Below, in pieces: positions 5,384 to 6,935 of a stretch of 6,935 nt of DNA; the first letter of the stretch is position 1; each line of letters starts with the position of its first letter. The position numbers were made by a program, and so were the translations under genes. Origin of the DNA: Bacteroidota bacterium (GTDB taxonomy: Bacteria > Bacteroidota > Bacteroidia > M30B66); assembly GCA_947497195.1 (NCBI GenBank), contig CANMGM010000121.1, positions 1 to 6,935 of the forward strand. Reading direction: 5' to 3'. A model generated the notes under the pieces. It was given only the letters and a program-made list of their open reading frames with translations. It had not been told where the DNA came from and searched no databases.

Positions 5384-6931
5384 ATGCGTTTCACTCTCCT
5401 CATCTGCCAGCTGCTTACAGCTGTAATACTTTTCGCAAAACCCGACCTGCGCCAACTCAACTTTCGCATGGAACCCGATTTTGCCACGCAGTCTATCATC
5501 GCTTCGGTTCAACAAATTTGGAATTGCGCAAGCGGCGATACGTTTTCGATTCGTCTGCGCGAGCCACTGAAATTCGATAGCATTGGTATTCCTTCTTCCA
5601 TTTCGTATTCCAGAAAAGGCAATACCTTGTTTTTTAAGGCAAACGCGAGCGGACATTTCGTTCTCTATTTTGCATATTCAGGCACCCCGCAGGAAGCTAA
5701 AAACCCACCCTGGGATGGAGGCATGGTTTGGCGCAGCGATGCAAAAGGAAATCCCTGGCTGGGTGTATGTTGCCAGGGATTGGGCGCCTCGGTTTGGTGG
5801 CCGGCTCCGCCAGATCATTTGCAGGAGGCCGATTCCGTTCAGTTTAGCTGCATCTATCCGGCCAGCCTGTTTTTCAAAGGAAATGGTAAATTAATAGACG
5901 ATACGGTTAAAGGTGCTTACCGCATAACAACCTGGCAAACTACCTATCCAATAAACCTGTACAACATTACCGTCAACATTGCCGATTATGCGCATTATTC
6001 GGAAGTATTGAAGCGAAATGATGGCTCTGTACTGGCGATCGATTATTACCCTTTGCGCTCAAATTTGGAAGCGGCAAAAAAGCAATTCGTGCAAACCATT
6101 CCGATGCTGCAATGCTTCGAAAAAGCGTATGGCCATTATCCCTGCGAGAACGATGGATTTTCGGTGGTCGAAACCTTCTATGCCGGCATGGAACATCAGG
6201 GCGCTATTGCATATGGTAATGGGTACAAAGATGGTTACCGCAGCGACGATTATTCGGGCGTTGGGATCTGGTTCGACTTTATTCTTATTCACGAAAGTGC
6301 GCACGAATGGTGGGGCAATTCGTTAACAGCCGAAACTCCAGCCGATTTTTGGTTCCAGGAAGCATTCTGCACCTATGCAGAAATGAAATACGTGCAATGC
6401 CGCTTTGGTGAAGCTTCGGCAATAAAATACATTGCTGCAAAGGAGCGCCTAGTCGAAAACAAGGCGGCGATTTTAAGCGGGAAAGAGGAAGCTGAAATTG
6501 ATATGTATGCGAAAGGCGCCCTCATGCTTCATACCTTGAGTAAATTCGCCTCTAGCGCGCAGACTTGGGATTCATTAATATTCACATTCGCTCAAGAACA
6601 TAGGTTTACGAAATTAAGCACTGCTAGCATCGTAAATTGGTTCTGTAAAAACATGGATGGAGTAAATCCTGCTTTCTTCGATTGTTATCTAAAAAATGTT
6701 GATCCTCCCGAGTTATTGGTAAAGACAACAAAAGTTAAAACCGGCTATTCCGTTTCACTTCGCGTGGTAAAGGCCAACAAAGATTTTAAACTACCTGTTA
6801 GGATTATGCATGGAAGCCAATCGAAAACGTGTTTTGTTGGTTCAGAAACCGAAACTTTCAATTTCACAGGAAACACATCTCCACTCCTCGATAACACCTT
6901 CTCATATTACAAGCTCACTATCGCGAAATAG
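5384..6931 (+). CDS. secreted M1 family zinc metallopeptidase (aminopeptidase N-like)
   Basis: A 515-residue gluzincin peptidase. A Sec signal peptide is likely at 1-18 (hydrophobic core LLICQLLTAVILF, possible cleavage after A18), with no lipobox cysteine. An N-terminal beta domain (about 20-200) contains NPWLGVCCQGLGASVWWP (123-140), a Bacteroidota M1 pattern. The catalytic domain (about 205-440) has the exopeptidase loop GMEHQ (268-272; E270 would hold the free N-terminus), zinc motif HESAHEWWGN (303-312), third zinc ligand E326 exactly 18 residues after H307, and the transition-state tyrosine Y375 in MYAKGALML. All catalytic residues are present. A short C-terminal beta region (about 445-515) replaces the long helical domain of PepN. 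It would cleave N-terminal residues from peptides in the periplasm or outside. No T9SS tail is visible. The family normally has NEGFA where this protein has QEAFC (325-329). I see no promoter between the rpmB terminator and the ATG. Confidence 0.93.
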   Translation: MRFTLLICQLLTAVILFAKPDLRQLNFRMEPDFATQSIIASVQQIWNCASGDTFSIRLREPLKFDSIGIPSSISYSRKGNTLFFKANASGHFVLYFAYSGTPQEAKNPPWDGGMVWRSDAKGNPWLGVCCQGLGASVWWPAPPDHLQEADSVQFSCIYPASLFFKGNGKLIDDTVKGAYRITTWQTTYPINLYNITVNIADYAHYSEVLKRNDGSVLAIDYYPLRSNLEAAKKQFVQTIPMLQCFEKAYGHYPCENDGFSVVETFYAGMEHQGAIAYGNGYKDGYRSDDYSGVGIWFDFILIHESAHEWWGNSLTAETPADFWFQEAFCTYAEMKYVQCRFGEASAIKYIAAKERLVENKAAILSGKEEAEIDMYAKGALMLHTLSKFASSAQTWDSLIFTFAQEHRFTKLSTASIVNWFCKNMDGVNPAFFDCYLKNVDPPELLVKTTKVKTGYSVSLRVVKANKDFKLPVRIMHGSQSKTCFVGSETETFNFTGNTSPLLDNTFSYYKLTIAK

Positions 6932-6935
6932 GACG

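Noticed and set aside
5372..5656. 94-codon minus-strand frame opposite the start of the M1 peptidase
   Set aside because: It is antisense to the peptidase signal peptide and N-terminal domain, with no recognisable motif or start signal.
6018..6326. 102-codon plus-strand frame inside the M1 peptidase
   Set aside because: It is an out-of-frame shadow of the catalytic domain; the main frame carries all zinc and catalytic residues without interruption.

Overview
The window looks like an ordinary chromosomal segment of a member of the Bacteroidota. Four signs agree: a truncated protein end resembling a type IX secretion (T9SS) C-terminal sorting domain, a Bacteroidota-style ribosomal protein L28, -7 promoter boxes of the TAnnTTTG type, and little use of Shine-Dalgarno sequences. 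GC content looks moderate (mid 40s percent by eye, not computed). Genus cannot be read from the sequence.

Layout. Bases 1-129 hold the 3' end of a plus-strand gene with a T9SS-like tail. It converges on a minus-strand block covering about 204-4339. In transcription order that block contains a conserved hypothetical protein with a Cys/His-rich motif (4339-3878), the ribosome-associated GTPase HflX (3833-2580), a family 2 glycosyltransferase of the dolichol-phosphate-mannose-synthase type (2583-1804), a GNAT acetyltransferase (1807-1307), and a 37-kDa nucleoid-associated protein of the YejK/NdpA family (1247-204). hflX, the glycosyltransferase and the acetyltransferase are joined by 4-base stop/start overlaps (TTGA and ATGA), so they very probably form one translationally coupled operon. 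A good Bacteroidota promoter lies just in front of hflX, overlapping the end of the hypothetical gene.

From about 4418 to the end everything is on the plus strand: a stand-alone Lon substrate-binding-domain protein, rpmB (L28) with its own promoter-like element and a clear intrinsic terminator, and a secreted M1-family zinc metallopeptidase with a complete active site.

Translation (L28, HflX) and protein quality control or turnover (Lon domain, M1 peptidase) recur, but apart from the hflX operon there is no sign that the genes form one pathway. I found no mobile element, CRISPR array, RNA gene or phage gene. I do not see a convincing new system. The most useful points are three neighbouring genes that can only start at non-ATG codons, an rpmB gene without its usual rpmG partner, and an uncharacterised protein with a possible metal site.
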